Positions 43,881-55,735 of a DNA stretch of 64,000 nt are shown here, one piece after another. Every line of letters begins with the position of its first letter. Positions within the stretch are counted from its first letter, which is position 1. The notes beneath the pieces were generated by a model. The model was not told where the DNA came from. It did no database searches and worked only from the letters and a program-made list of their open reading frames with translations. The DNA is from Phymorhynchus buccinoides (lineage: Eukaryota; Mollusca; Gastropoda; Neogastropoda; Raphitomidae). The stretch is taken from assembly GCA_017654935.2 (NCBI GenBank), contig CM065693.1:59887834-59951833 (forward strand), given 5' to 3'. Both the position numbers and the translations under genes were made by a program.

Positions 43881-45851
43881 TGTAAAGAGCCATGCCGGTG
43901 ACAGGGGTGTTGTTTGCTTACCCTGGCGAAAGACTCAGGGATTATCCCCCTGTGTGTTGTTTGCAGAGGCCATGCAGGGGACATGGGGTGTTGTTGGCTT
44001 ACCCTGGATGAAAAGACTTCCAGGATTATCCCCACTGTGTGTTTGTTGCAGAGAGTCCATGCAGGTGACTGGGGTGTGGTTGGCTTTACCCTGGCTAAAA
44101 ACCTCCAGGTATTATCCCCACTCCACTGTGTGTTGTTTGCAGAGAGCCATGCAGGTGACAGGGTGTTGTTTGGGCTTTGCCCTGTCTAAAAGACTCCAGG
44201 ATTATCCCCACTGTGTGTTGTTTGCAGAGAGCCCTGCAGGGACAGAGGTTGTTGTTGTCTTACCCTGGCTAAAAGACTCCAAGGGATTATCCCCACTGTG
44301 TGTTTGCAGAAGCCATGCAGTGACAGGGTGTTGTTGGCTTACCCTGGCCTTAAAAGACTCCAGGGATTATCCCACTGTGTTTGTTTTTGCAGAGAGCCAT
44401 GCGGTGACAGGGGTGTGTTGGCTTACCCTGCTAAAAGACTCCCAGGATTATCCCACTGTGTGTTGTTTGCAGAGAGCCATGCAGGTGATAGGGTTTTGTT
44501 GTGGCTTCCCTGGCTAACAGACTCCAGGGATCATCCCCACAGTGTGTTTGCAGGAGTCCGGTGGCAGGTGATAGGGTTGTTTGTTGGCTACCCTGGCTAA
44601 AGACTCCAGGATTATCCACACTGTGTGTTGTTTGAAGAAGAGCCATGCAGGTGATAGGTTGTTGTGTCTTACCCCCCTGGCTAAAAACTCCAGGGATTAT
44701 CCCCACTGTGTGTTTTTGCAGAGAGCATGCGGTGATAATGGTTGTTGTTGGCTTTATAGCCTGGCTAAAAGACTCCAGGGATCATCGCCAACAGTGTGTT
44801 TGCAGAGGCCATGCAGGTGATAGTGGTTGTTGTTGGCTTTTACCCTGGCTAAAAAGACTCCAGGGTCATCCCCACTGTGTGTTCTGTTTGCAGAGAGCGA
44901 TGCAGGTGATAGGGTTGTTTGTTGGCTTACCCTGGCTAAAAGACTCATGTATTATCCCAACACAGTGTGTTTGTTGCAGAGAGCCCCCCCCCCCCCGTGC
45001 CATGTGATAGGTTTGTTGTTGTTGCTTATTACGCGCTGGCTACAAGACATCCCAGGGTCATCCAACATGTGTTGTTTGCAGAGAGCCATGCAGGTGACAG
45101 GGTTGTTGTTGACTTACCCTGGCTAAAAGACTCCAGGATCATCCCAACATTTGGTGTTGTTTGCAGAGAGCATTCAGGTGATAGGGTTGTTGTTGTTGCT
45201 TACCCTGGCTAAAAGACCCAGGGATCATCCCAACAATGTTTTGCAGAGGAACCATGCAGGTGAATTAGCGTTGTTGTTGTTGACTTACCCTGGGTAAAAG
45301 ACTCCAGGGATCATCCCCACTGTGTGTTGTTTTTGCAGAGAGCGATGGCAGGTGATAAGGGTTGTTTGTTGTTGTCTTACTCTGGCTAAAAGACTCCAGG
45401 GATCATCCTAGACATCCCAAACAGTGTGTTTGTTTTGCAGAGAGCCTTGCAGGTGATAAGGTTGTTGTTGGCTTGCCATGGCTACAAGACTCCAGGGATC
45501 ATCCCAACAATGTGTTTTGCAGAGCCCTGCAAGGTGATAGGGGTGTTGTTGTTGTCTTACCCTGGCTAAAAGACTCCAGGAATCATCCCCACTGTGTGTT
45601 GTTTTGCAGAGGGCCATGCAGTTAGTTGTTGTTTGCTTACCCTGGCTAAAAGACTCCAGATCATCCATAACAGTGTGTTTGCAGAGAGCCATGCAGGTGA
45701 CAGGGTTGTTGTTGACTTACCCTGGCTAAAAAGACTCCAGGGATCATCCCGACAGTGTTGTTTGCAGAAGCCATGCAGGTGACAGGGTTGTTGTTGACTT
45801 ACCCTGGCTAAAAAGACTCCAGGGATTATCCCCGCTGTGTGTTGTTTGCAG
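43881..45851 (+). repeat. ~84-bp intronic minisatellite carrying acceptor and exon-b edge
   Basis: About 23 copies. Each has TGTGTTGTTTGCAG, then AGAGCCATGCAG, then GTGACAGGG or GTGATAGGG, then TTGTTGTTGGCTTACCCTGG and CTAAAAGACTCCAGGGATCA TCCC. The genuine exon b begins with the same acceptor and the same ~21 bases (AGAGCGATGCAGGTGATAGG then G). The copy at about 44893 matches the exon for 24 bases, including the GCG variant. The repeat unit therefore includes an intron end and an exon start. Indels are frequent and irregular. Confidence 0.95.
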
Positions 45852-45984
45852 AGAGCGATGCAGGTGATAGGGTTGGATTCAGAGACACAGATGACGGTGC
45901 TGTCGCTGGTGGCGGGCATACTGCATCTGGGCAACATCAGCTTCCAGGAGGAGGGGAACTACGCTGGTGTGGCCTGTGAAGACT
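45852..45984 (+). CDS. MYO1E/F-like: Myosin I exon b
   Basis: It encodes [20 protein letters not shown], then [19 protein letters not shown] and VACED, plus one base of the next codon. AGILHLGNI is a motor-domain landmark found in nearly all myosins. The start follows TTTGCAG and the end is GACT|GTGAGT, a good donor. The length is 133 nt. It must compete with about 23 upstream copies of its own acceptor. Confidence 0.92.
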
Positions 45985-45999
45985 GTGAGTGCTTGTCTG

Positions 46000-47095
46000 T
46001 GGGTGGTGGTGGAGTGTGTGTGTGTGTGGGGGGGGGTGTACCTTGGTCAATGTTTGTACATGTACATGCAGGCAAGGAAGGGGAAGAGGGGGGAGGTTGT
46101 GTTCTGGAAAGATCATTTGTGTGTGTGTGTGTGTGTGGGGGGGTAACTTGGGCAATGTTTCTACAGGGTACATGTGGGCAAGGAAGGTTAAGTAGTGGGG
46201 AGGTTGTGGTTCTGAGATCATTTGTGTGTGGGTGGGTTTGGGGGGGGGGGCGGTAACCGGTATGGTACTGTCAATGTTTGTACATGTACATGTGGGCAAG
46301 GAAGGGGGAAGAGGGGGGAGGTTGTGTTCATGGAGGATCATTTGTGTGTGTGTGTGTGTGGGGGGGGGTACCTTGGTCAATGTTTGGTACATGTACATGT
46401 GGGCAAGGAAGGGGAAGAGAGGGGAGGTTGTGTACTGGAGATCATTTGTGTGTGTGTTTGTGTGGGGGGTGTACTCTTGGTCAATGTTTGTTACATGTAC
46501 AGTGCGGGCAAGGAATGGGTGAAAGGGGGGGAGGTTGTGTACGGGAGAATATTTGTGTGTGTGTGTGTGTGTGTGGGGGGACCTTGGTCAATGGTTGGAG
46601 CAGGTACATGTGGGCAAGGAAGGGGAAGAGAGGGGAGGTTGTGTACTGGAGATCATTTGTGTGGAGTGTGTGTGTGTGTGGGGGGTGTACTCTTGGTCAA
46701 TGTTTTGTACATGTACATGTGGCAAGGAAGGGGAAGAGAGGGGAGGTGTGTACTGGATGATCAGTGGGGGTGTGTGTTGTGTGTGGGGGGGGGTACCTTT
46801 GGTCAATGGTTGTACATGTAGCATGTGGGCAAGGAAGGGAAGAGGGGGGAGGTTGTGGACTGGAGATCATTGTGTGTGTGTGTGTGTTGTGTGGGGGGGG
46901 GTCCCTTGGTCAATGTTTGTACATGTACATGTGGGCAAGGAAGGGGAAGAGGGGGGAGGTTGTGTACTGGAGATCATTTGTGTGGAGTTGTGTGTGTGTG
47001 GTGGGGTGGGGGGGGTGTACTGTGTCAATGTTTGTACATGTACATGTGGGCAAGGAAGGGGAAAAGGGGGGAGAGTTTGTCTGGAGATCATTGGT
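46000..47095 (+). repeat. ~108-bp intronic minisatellite
   Basis: About ten copies of a unit with CCTTGGTCAATGTTTGTACA, TGTACATGTGGGCAAGGAAG, GGGAAGAGGGGGGAGGTTGT, GTACTGGAGATCATTTGTG and (GT)n then (G)n. It starts about 20 bp after the donor of exon b. Poly-G and (GT)n lengths vary from copy to copy. Open frames of up to 296 codons across it carry no conserved motif. Confidence 0.95.
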
Positions 47096-47626
47096 CTGCG
47101 TTTATGTGTGCAGAAAAGTGTGTGTGTGTGTGCCTGGTGTATACAGGGGCGTGCATGTGTCAGTAAGTTTTCTGTGTATTTGATGAAATTGGGTGTGTGT
47201 GTGCATGTGTGTGTGTGTTTGTGTGTGTGGGTGTGTGTGGTGTGTGTGTCATTTTCATTTAAGACTATTCATTTGTATTTTGTTTTCTCCTCCACCTCTC
47301 CCCATCTCTGTCTCTGCTCCAATCTCTCTCTCTCTCTCTGTCTCCCTTTTTATCTCTCTATATATGTATATGAGAGAGAAGGGGTGGTAGAGGGGAGGAT
47401 AGGCCTTCTGTTTGTGTGCGTTTGAGTTTTGCGTGAATGTGATCTTATTTATTCACTGTTTATCTTTTACCTGCCACCACGGCTGTATTTCCAATTTTTC
47501 TTGGACAATAAAATTGTGTGACTTGTGACTTGTTGTCCTCAGCTCCTCAGGGCACACAGCTTGCAGGCTGTTGAGCAAGGTTTAATGTTTCATGCACAGA
47601 TCCCTTTTGAAGATAAACTGGGTAGT

Positions 47627-47686
<60 letters not shown>

Positions 47687-47735
47687 TTTCAGGTTTTACC
47701 GTATTTTCCAGGCTAGGTTTAGGGTTGTTTGCTGT
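47096..47735 (+). other. Intron b/c, middle: GT- and CT-rich sequence with a LINE/SINE-like tail
   Basis: (GT)n at about 47115-47250 and 47632-47686, and CT-rich at 47280-47350. GGACAATAAAATTGTGTGAC then TTGTGACTTG at about 47504-47532 resembles the other ATAAA...TGACTTG tails. No coding content. Confidence 0.65.
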
Positions 47736-48283
47736 GTGTTGCAGTCTCCTGCAGTGCTTGCTCTGTGTTGCAGTCGTTTGCTCTGTTTTGCAGTCCTGCA
47801 GTGTTTGCTCTGTGTTGCAGTCATTTGCTCTGTATTGCAGTCCTGCAGTGTTTGCTCTGTGATGCAGTTGTTTGCTGTGTGTTGCAGTCCTGCAGTGTTT
47901 GCTCTGTGTTGCAGTCCTTTGCTCTGTGTTGCAGTGTTTGCTCTGTGTTGCAGTCCTGCAGTGTTTGCTCTGTGTTGCAGTTCTTTGGTCTGTGTTGCAG
48001 TGTTTGCTCTGTGTTGCAGTGTTTGCTCTGTGTTGCAGTGTTTGCTCTGTGTTGCAGTTGCAGTGTTTGCTCTGTGTTGCAGTTCTTTGGTCTGTGTTGC
48101 AGTGTTTGCTCTGTGTTGCAGTGTTTGCTCTGTGTTGCAGTCCTGCAGTGTTTGCTCTGTGTTGCAGTTCTTTGGTCTGTGTTGCAGTGTTTGCTCTGTG
48201 TTGCAGTCTTTTACAGTGTTTGCTCTGTGTTGCAGTCCTTTGCAGTGTTTGCTGTGTGTTGCAATGTTTGCTGTGTGTTGCAG
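47736..48283 (+). repeat. 23-33-bp minisatellite carrying the exon-c acceptor
   Basis: About 25 copies of TTTGCTCTGTGTTGCAG. Many are followed by TCCTGCAG and others by TTCTTTGG or TCCTTTG. The real exon c is preceded by the same GTGTGTTGCAG and starts TCCTGCAGTTCCC. Each copy is therefore an acceptor-like site, and many also carry the first eight bases of the exon. The whole tract is pyrimidine- and G-rich and could bind U2AF at many points. Confidence 0.93.
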
Positions 48284-48481
48284 TCCTGCAGTTCCCGGCC
48301 TACCTGTTCGGCATAGACACGGAGATGCTGCGCAGCAAGCTGACTGGGCGCGTCATGGACAGCAAGTGGGGCGGCAAGACGGAGACCATCGACATGAAGC
48401 TGAACAAGGAGCAGGCAGAGTTCACCCGCGAACGCCCTCGCCAAGGCCGTCTACACTCGACTCTTCGACTACCTCGTCGAG
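48284..48481 (+). CDS. MYO1E/F-like: Myosin I exon c (with one extra base)
   Basis: With the T carried over from exon b it reads [20 protein letters not shown], then [20 protein letters not shown], then NKEQAEFTR. MDSxWGGxxExIxxxLNxEQAxxTRDALAKxxYxRLFDxLVE is the family pattern. At 48431-48432 one A too many shifts the frame. In the neighbouring frame the expected [16 protein letters not shown] follows to the donor GAG|GTAGCA. The exon is 198 nt; 197 would keep the frame. Given the many indels in this part of the assembly, a consensus error is likelier than a broken gene. Confidence 0.88.
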
Positions 48482-48529
48482 GTAGCACCGGCACACAGCA
48501 CTTTTCTTTTCTTTCTCTCTTTTACTTTT

Positions 48530-48890
48530 GTTCCAGAAAATTCTGGATTTTTAAGGTTCTTGTTCCAGAAAATTATGGATTTTTAAGTTTCTTGTTCCAG
48601 AAAATTATGGAAAATTATGGATTTTGAAGGTTCTTGTTTCAGAAAATCATGAACAATTCTGGATTTGTAAGGTTCTTGTTCCAGAAAATTATGGAAAAAT
48701 CTGGATTTTTAAGGTTCTTGTTCCAGAAAATTCTAGATTTTTAAGGTTCTTGTTCCAGAAAATCGTGAAAATGTTTGGATTTTTAAGGTTCTTGTTCCAG
48801 AAAATTGTGGAAAATTCTGGATTTTTAAGGTTCTTGTTTGAGAAAATCTGGATTTTTAAGGTTCTTGTTCCAGAAAATCACAAATGTGTA
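48530..48890 (+). repeat. ~30-50-bp minisatellite early in intron c/d
   Basis: About nine copies of TTCTGGATTTTTAAGGTTCT then TGTTCCAGAAAAT, with variable spacers. It starts about 50 bp after the donor. TTGTTCCAG can act as an acceptor-like string. Confidence 0.92.
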
Positions 48891-48989
48891 CAGGCATTTC
48901 TAGTGATCATCTCTTTGTCAAACTGTACCATCACACCACCACGCAGCATCCCTCTCCCCTGTTGTGTGTGCATTTTGCAGTGCAGTGAC

Positions 48990-49350
48990 TTGTGACAATC
49001 ACAGCTCGCACTTTACGTTCAGTTTCTGACCCTCTTTCTCTCCAGATCCCTAGGTATAAGCTTTCAACTGTTGGTCGGCGCTCTTTTTGCTGTCTCAGGA
49101 CCGACATCTTGGAACAAACTTCCCTCTTTCCCTCCGTCAGCGACCAACCCTCTCTGCTTTCAAATCTAACCTCAAAACCCACCTGTTCCCCCATCATTGA
49201 AGCTCACTCTCTCTTTATCTCCCTCTTGCCTTTAGGTCTTTTTCTGTGGTATTCTATCTACGTAAAATGTGTGTGTTATTATCTTGTTCGTCTTTGAATG
49301 GCGTTTTTGTTTGAATGCGTTATGAATGTTAACGATGCGTTTCCAATTTG
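48990..49350 (+). pseudogene. LINE fragment in intron c/d (CR1/L2-like C-terminus and 3' UTR)
   Basis: One frame reads LQIPRYKLSTVGRRSF. In a neighbouring frame are RPTLSAFKSNLKTHLFP-type residues encoded around 49143-49190 (CAACCCTCTCTGCTTTCAAA then TCTAACCTCAAAACCCACCT). This matches the PRxKLSTxGxRxFSxxGPxxWNxLPxxLRxxPTLxxFKxxLKTHLF end of L2/CR1 proteins. The 3' UTR matches 38470-38640. The fragment lies in sense orientation within the host intron. Confidence 0.75.
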
Positions 49351-49978
49351 TTGTTGTTGTTGTACCCTGGCTTAAAGACTCCAGGGATCATCCCAACAGC
49401 CTAAGCACTTGAACACTATGGTACAGATACACCAGTTAGGGATGAGAACATGTGTGATCGTTTTTTATTACTCCGCCACATAGGCAGCCACACTCCAACT
49501 TCGGAGGAGCGCTTCAAATAGACGATTTTCGAAACAAAATAGGGGAGAGCACTTTGTGAAAATTAGAGTTGTTTACCTCCATTACTCGGTCAAATACCAT
49601 AGCAACAATGCAACAATGGCGTCGAAGCTTGAAACCGCTGGAATGCGAGTCAGCGACTTGCAAACATTTTGTAGAAAAATAAGGGGTGACCAGTTGCTAC
49701 AAAAGTGATAGAACTTGCAAACTGTGACGTAAAAATATAAATGACATCAATTTCAGAATGACGCACTGCGTTCTACATGCTGTGTGTCTCCTCAGACACA
49801 AGAAGCGAGGGCCGGGGATTTACCCGATGGCAGAGTAACTTCCCCTGTTTGACCGATTGAATTAAGCAAGATAACTCCTACACACCATGAAATTACTCCC
49901 CTTTAATTATTTCTGAACAATTCCTATTGATTTCTATCAAGATTTATCGCCGTATCAGTACTGTATGTTGCTGTTGTT
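49351..49978 (+). other. Intron c/d: dispersed repeat related to 61160-61690
   Basis: ACCCTGGCTTAAAGACTCCA then GGGATCATCCCAACAG (49365-49400) is the same sequence as the spacer of the exon-b array and of the exon-f array. TGTGTGATCG...CCACACTCCAACTTCGGAGG resembles a stretch at about 61535-61612. A LINE-tail-like ATCAAGATTTATCGCCGTAT then CAGTACTGTATG leads into the 47-bp array. Confidence 0.6.
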
Positions 49979-52900
49979 GTCATCACACGGCTAGCACCCC
50001 CCTTGCTGTGTGTGTGTTGCTGTTGTTGTCATCACACGGTTAGCACCCCCCTTGCTGTGTGTGTTGCTGTTGTTGTCATCACACGGTTAGCACCCCCCTT
50101 GCTGTGTGTGTGTTGCTGTTGTTGTCATCACACGGTTAGCACCCCCCTTGCTGTGTGTGTTGCTGTTGTTGTCATCACACGGTTAGCACCCCCCCTTGCT
50201 GTGTGTGTTGCTGTTGTCGTCATCACACGGCTAGCACCCCCCTTGCTGTGTGTGTTGCTGTTGTTGTCATCACACGGTTAGCACCCCCCTTGCTGTGTGT
50301 GTTGCTGTTGTTGTCATCACACGGCTAGCACCCCCCTTGCTGTGTGTGTTGCTGCTGTTGTCATCACACGGTTAGCACCCCCCCTTGCTGTGTGTGTTGC
50401 TGTTGTTGTCATCACACGGTTAGCACCCCCCTTGCTGTGTGTGTGTTGCTGTTGTTGTCATCACACGGCTAGCACCCCCCTTGCTGTGTGTGTTGCTGTT
50501 GTTGTCATCACACGGCTAGCACCCCCCCTTGCTGTGTGTGTTGCTGTTGTTGTCATCACACGGCTAGCACCCCCCTTGCTGTGTGTGTTGCTGTTGTTGT
50601 CATCACACGGCTAGCACCCCCCCCTTGCTGTGTGTGTTGCTGTTGTTGTCATCACACGGCTAGCACCCCCCTTGCTGTGTGTGTTGCTGTTGTTGTCATC
50701 ACACGGCTAGCACCCCCCTTGCTGTGTGTGTTGCTGCTGTTGTCATCACACGGCTAGCACCCCCCCCTTGCTGTGTGTGTTGCTGTTGTTGTCATCACAC
50801 GGCTAGCACCCCCCTTGCTGTGTGTGTGTTGCTGTTGTTGTCATCACACACAACGGCTAGCACCCCCCTTGCTGTGTGTGTTGCTGTTGTTGTCATCACA
50901 CGGCTAGCACCCCCCTTGCTGTGTGTGTTGCTGTTGTTGTCATCACACGGCTAGCAGCCCCCCCCTTGCTGTGTGTGTTGCTGTTGTTGTCATCACACGG
51001 CTAGCACCCCCCTTGCTGTTGTGTGTTGCTGTTGTTGTCATCACACGGCTAGCACCCCCCTTGCTGTGGTGTGTTGCTGTTGTTGTCATCACACGGTTAG
51101 CACCCCCCTTGCTGTGTGTGTTGCTGTTGTCGTCATCACACGGCTAGCACCCCCCTTGCTGTGTGTGTGTTGCTGTTGTTGTCATCACACGGGCTAGCAC
51201 CCCCCTTGCTGTGTGTGTTGCTGTTGTTGTCATCACACGGCTAGCACCCCCCTTGCTGTGTGTGTTGCTGTTGTTGTCATCACACGGTTAGCACCCCCCT
51301 TGCTGTGTGTGTTGCTGTTGTTGTCATCACACGGTTAGCACCCCCCCTTGCTGTGTGTGTTGCTGTTGTTGTCATCACACGGCTAGCACCCCCCTTGCTG
51401 TGTGTGTGTTGCTGCTGTTGTCATCACACGGTTAGCACCCCCCCTTGCTGTGTGTGTTGCTGTTGTTGTCATCACATGGCTAGCACCCCCCTTGCTGTGT
51501 GTGTGTTGCTGCTGTTGTCATCACACGGTTAGCACCCCCCTTGCTGTGTGTGTGTTGCTGTTGTTGTCATCACACGGCTAGCACCCCTCTTGCTGTGTGT
51601 GTTGCTGTTGTTGTCATCACACGGCTAGCACCCCCCTTGCTGTGTGTGTTGCTGTTGTTGTCATCACACGGCTAGCACCCCCCTTGCTGTGTGTGTTGCT
51701 GCTGTTGTCATCACACGGCTAGCACCCCCCTTGCTGTGTGTGTTGCTGTTGTTGTCATCACACGGCTAGCACCCCCCTTGCTGTGTGTGTGTTGCTGTTG
51801 TTGTCATCACATGGCTAGCACCCCCCTTGCTGTTTGTGTTGCTGTTGTTGTCATCACACGGCTAGCACCCCCCTTGCTGTGTGTGTTGCTGTTGTTGTCA
51901 TCACATGGCTAGCACCCCCCTTGCTGTTTGTGTTGCTGTTGTCATCACACGGCTAGCACCCCCCTTGCTGTGTGTGTTGCTGTTGTCATCACACGGCTAG
52001 CACCCCCTCTTGCTGTGTGTGTTGCTGTTGTTGTCATCACACGGCTAGCACCCCCCGTTGCTGTGTGTGTTGCTGTTGTTGTCATCACACGGTTAGCACC
52101 CCCGTTGCTGTGTGTGTTGCTGTTGTTGTCATCACATGGCTAGCACCCCCCTTGCTGTTTGTGTTGCTGTTGTTGTCATCACACGGCTAGCACCCCCTCT
52201 TGCTGTGTGTGTTGCTGTTGTTGTCATCACACGGCTAGCACCCCCCCGTTGCTGTGTGTGTTGCTGTTGTTGTCATCACACGGCTAGCACCCCCCTTGCT
52301 GTGTGTGTTGCTGTTGTCATTTGGCATCACACAGCGTTAGCACCACCCCCTTGCTGTGTGTGTTGTGCTGTTGTTGTCATCACACGGCTAGCACCCCCCT
52401 TGCTGTGTGTGTTGCTGTTGTTGTCATCACACGGCTAGCACCCCCCCCTTGCTGTGTGTGTTGCTGTTGTTGTCATCACACGGTTAGCACCCCCCCTTGC
52501 TGTGTGTGTTGCTGTTGTTGTCATCACACGGCTAGCACCCCCCTTGCTGTGTGTGTTGCTGTTGTTGTCATCACATGGCTAGCACCCCCCTTGCTGTTGT
52601 GTGTTGCTGTTGTTGTCATCACACGGCTAGCACCCCCCTTGCTGTGTGTGTGTTGCTGTTGTTGTCATCACACGGCTAGCACCCCCCTTGCTGTTTGTGT
52701 TGCTGTTGTTGTCATCACACGGCTAGCACCCCCCTTGCTGTGTGTGTTGCTGTTGTTGTCATCACATGGCTAGCACCCCCCTTGCTGTGTGTGTGTTGCT
52801 GTTGTTGTCATCACATGGCTAGCACCCCCCTTGCTGTGTGTGTGTTGCTGTTGTTGTCATCACATGGCTAGCACCCCCCTTGCTGTGTGTGTTGCTGTTG

Positions 52901-54809
52901 TTGTCATCACACGGCTAGCACCCCCCTTGCTGTGTGTGTGTTGCTGTTGTTGTCATCACATTGCTAGCACCCCCCTTGCTGTGTGTGTTGCTGTTGTCAT
53001 CACATGGCTAGCACCCCCCTTGCTGTGTGTGTGTTGCTGTTGTTGTCATCACACGGCTAGCACCCCCCTTGCTGTGTGTGTGTTGCTGTTGTTGTCATCA
53101 CACGGCTAGCACCCCCCTTGCTGTGTGTGTTGCTGTTGTTGTCATCACACGGTTAGCCTCCCCCCCTTGCTGTTGTGTGTGTTGCTGTTGTTGTCATCAT
53201 TCTTTACTTTTACATAGGCTAGCACCCCCCTTGCTTTGTGTGTTGCTGTTGTTGTCATCACACGGCTAGCAGCACACCCCCTTGCTGTGTGTGTTGCTGT
53301 TGTTGTCATCACACGGTTAAAGTTTTATACCACCCCTTGCTGTGTGTGTTGCTGTGTGGTGTGTTGCTGTTGTTGTCATCACACGGTTAGCACCCCCCTT
53401 TGCTGTGATTGTTGTGTTGCTTTTCTGTTGTCATCACACGGCTAGCACCCCCCCTTGCTGTGTGTGTTGCTGTTGTTGTCATCACAGCCGGTTAGGCACC
53501 AAAAACTTTTGAGCACCCCCCTTGCTGTGTGTGTGTTGCTGTTGTTGTCATCACACGCTAGCACATGTTTGTTTTGTTAGCAACCCCCCCCCTTGCTGTG
53601 TGCTTGTTGTCTGTTGTCGTCATCACACGGCTAGCACCCCCCCCCTTGCTGTGTGTGTGTTGCTGTTGTCGTCAATCCATCACTAGCAAGCACTCCCCCC
53701 CTTGCTGTGTGTTTGCTGTTGTCATCACACGGCTAGCACCCCGCCCTTGCTGTTGTGGTGTGTTGCTGTTTGTTGTCATCACACGGTTAGCACCCCCCCC
53801 TTGCTGTGTGTGTTGCTGTTGTCGTCATCACACGGCTAGCAGCCCCCCTTGTTTTGTGTGTTGCTGTGTTGTCATGTAGCACCCCCCCTTGCTGTGTGTG
53901 TTGCTGTTGTGTCATCACACGGCTAGCACCCCCCCCTTGCTGTGTGTGTTGCTGTTGTTGTCATCACATGGCTAGCACCCCCCTTGCTGTGTGTGTTGCT
54001 GTTGTTGTCATCACACGGCTAGCACCCCTCTTGCTTGTGTGTGTTGCTGTTGTTGTCATCACATGGCTAGCACCCCCCTTGCTGTTTGTGTTGCTGTTGT
54101 TGTCATCACACGGCTAGCACCCCTCTTGCTTTGTGTGTTGCTGTTGTTGTCATCACATGGCTAGCACCCCCCTTGCTGTTTGTGTTGCTGTTGTTGTCAT
54201 CACACGGCTAGCACCCCTCTTGCTGTGTGTGTGTTGCTGTTGTTGTCATCACACGGCTAGCACCCCCCTTGCTGTGTGTGTTGCTGTTGTTGTCATCACA
54301 CGGCTAGCACCCCCCTTGCTGTGTGTGTTGCTGTTGTCGTCATCACACGGCTAGCACCCCTCTTGCTGTGTGTGTTGCTGTTGTTGTCATCACATGGCTA
54401 GCACCCCCCTTGCTTGTTTGTGTTGCTGTTGTTGTCATCACACGGCTAGCACCCCCCTTGCTGCTGTGTTTGTTGCCTGTTGTTGTCATCACACTGCTAG
54501 CCCGCCCCCCGCCCCCCCCCCCCCCTTGCTGTGTGTGTTGCTGTTTTGTTGTCATCACACCCCCCGGCCCCTCCCCCGGTTCCCGCCCCCCCCCCCCCCC
54601 CCCCCTTGCTTGTGTGTGTTTGCTGTGTTGTGTCATCACACGGCTAGCACCCCTCTTGCTGTGTTGTGTGTTGCTGTTGTTGTCATCACACGGCTAGCAC
54701 CCCCCCCTTGCTGTGTGTGTTGCTGTTGTTGTCATCACATGGCTAGCACCCCCCCCTTGCTGTGTGTGTTTGCTGGTTGTTGTCATCACATGGCTAGCCC
54801 CCCCACTAG

Positions 54810-54845
<36 letters not shown>

Positions 54846-55735
54846 ACCCCCCCCCCCCCCTTGCTGTGTTTGTTTGCTGTTGTTGTTGTGTGGTTCACAT
54901 GAAAGACTGCTAGCACCACCGTGAAGCACCCCCCCCCCCCCCCCCCCCCCACCTTGCTGTTGTGTTATGTGTGTCTGTTGTTGTCACGAATCACACGGCT
55001 AGCGCCCCCCCCTTGCTGTGTGTATCACCGCCCCCCTTGCTGTTGTGGTGTTTGCTGTTGTCATCACACGGCTAGCACCCCTCTTGTGTTTTGTTGTTTG
55101 TGTTGTTTTGCTGTTGTCAGACACCCCCATCACAACGCTAGCACCCCCCTTGCTGTGTGTGTTGCTGTTGTTGTCATCACACGGCTAGCACCCCCCTTGC
55201 TGTGTGTGTTGCTGTTGTTGTCATCACACGGCTAGCACCCCCCCCCCCCTTGCTGTGTGTGTGTTGCTGTTGTTGTCATCACACGGCTTAGCACCCCCCT
55301 TGCTGTGTGTGTTGCTGCTGTTGTCATCACACGGCTAGCACCCCCCCTTGCTGTGTGTGTTGCTGCTGTTGTCATCACACGGATAGCACCCCCCTTGCTG
55401 TGTGTGTTGCTGCTGTTGTCATCACACGGATAGCACCCCCCCCTTGCTGTGTGTGTTGCTGTTGTTGTCATCACACGGCTAGCACCCCCCTTGCTGTGTG
55501 TGTTGCTGTTGTCGTCATCACACGGCTAGCACCCCCCTTGCTGTGTGTGTTGCTGTTGTTGTCATCACACGGCTAGCACCCCCCCCTTGCTGTGTGTGTT
55601 GCTGTTGTTGTCATCACACGGCTAGCACCCCCCCCTTGCTGTGTGTGTTGCTGTTGTCGTCATCACACGGCTAGCACCCCCCTTGCTGTGTGTGTTGCTG
55701 TTGTTGTCATCACATGGCTAGCACCCCCCTTGCTG
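49979..55735 (+). repeat. 5.7-kb array of a 47-bp unit (~120 copies)
   Basis: The unit reads TTGCTGTGTGTGTTGCTGTT, GTTGTCATCACACGGCTAGC, ACCCCCC, with variants CGG/TGG, GTTAGC, GTTGTC and different C-run and (GT)n lengths. The left edge joins a LINE-tail-like TACTGTATGTTGCTG. The right edge runs directly into the acceptor of exon d (GTGTGTTGTGCAG). From about 53150 to 55130 the copies become erratic (insertions, C-runs up to about 50, missing halves); before and after that they are regular. The Cys/Val-rich open frames are artefacts of the unit. Confidence 0.97.

Noticed and set aside
46222..47425. Open frames of up to 296 codons
   Set aside because: They come from the GT- and G-rich 108-bp array; the composition is explained fully by the repeat.
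47592..48485. 297-codon frame rich in Cys, Ser, Val and Leu
   Set aside because: The first part is the TTGCAG array. Only the last part overlaps true coding sequence (exon c), and it does so in the shifted frame.
50003..55735. Chains of Cys/Val-rich open frames ([23 protein letters not shown]) of 70-180 codons
   Set aside because: They are translations of the 47-bp array inside a myosin intron, shift frame with unit length, and have no independent start, splice or motif support.
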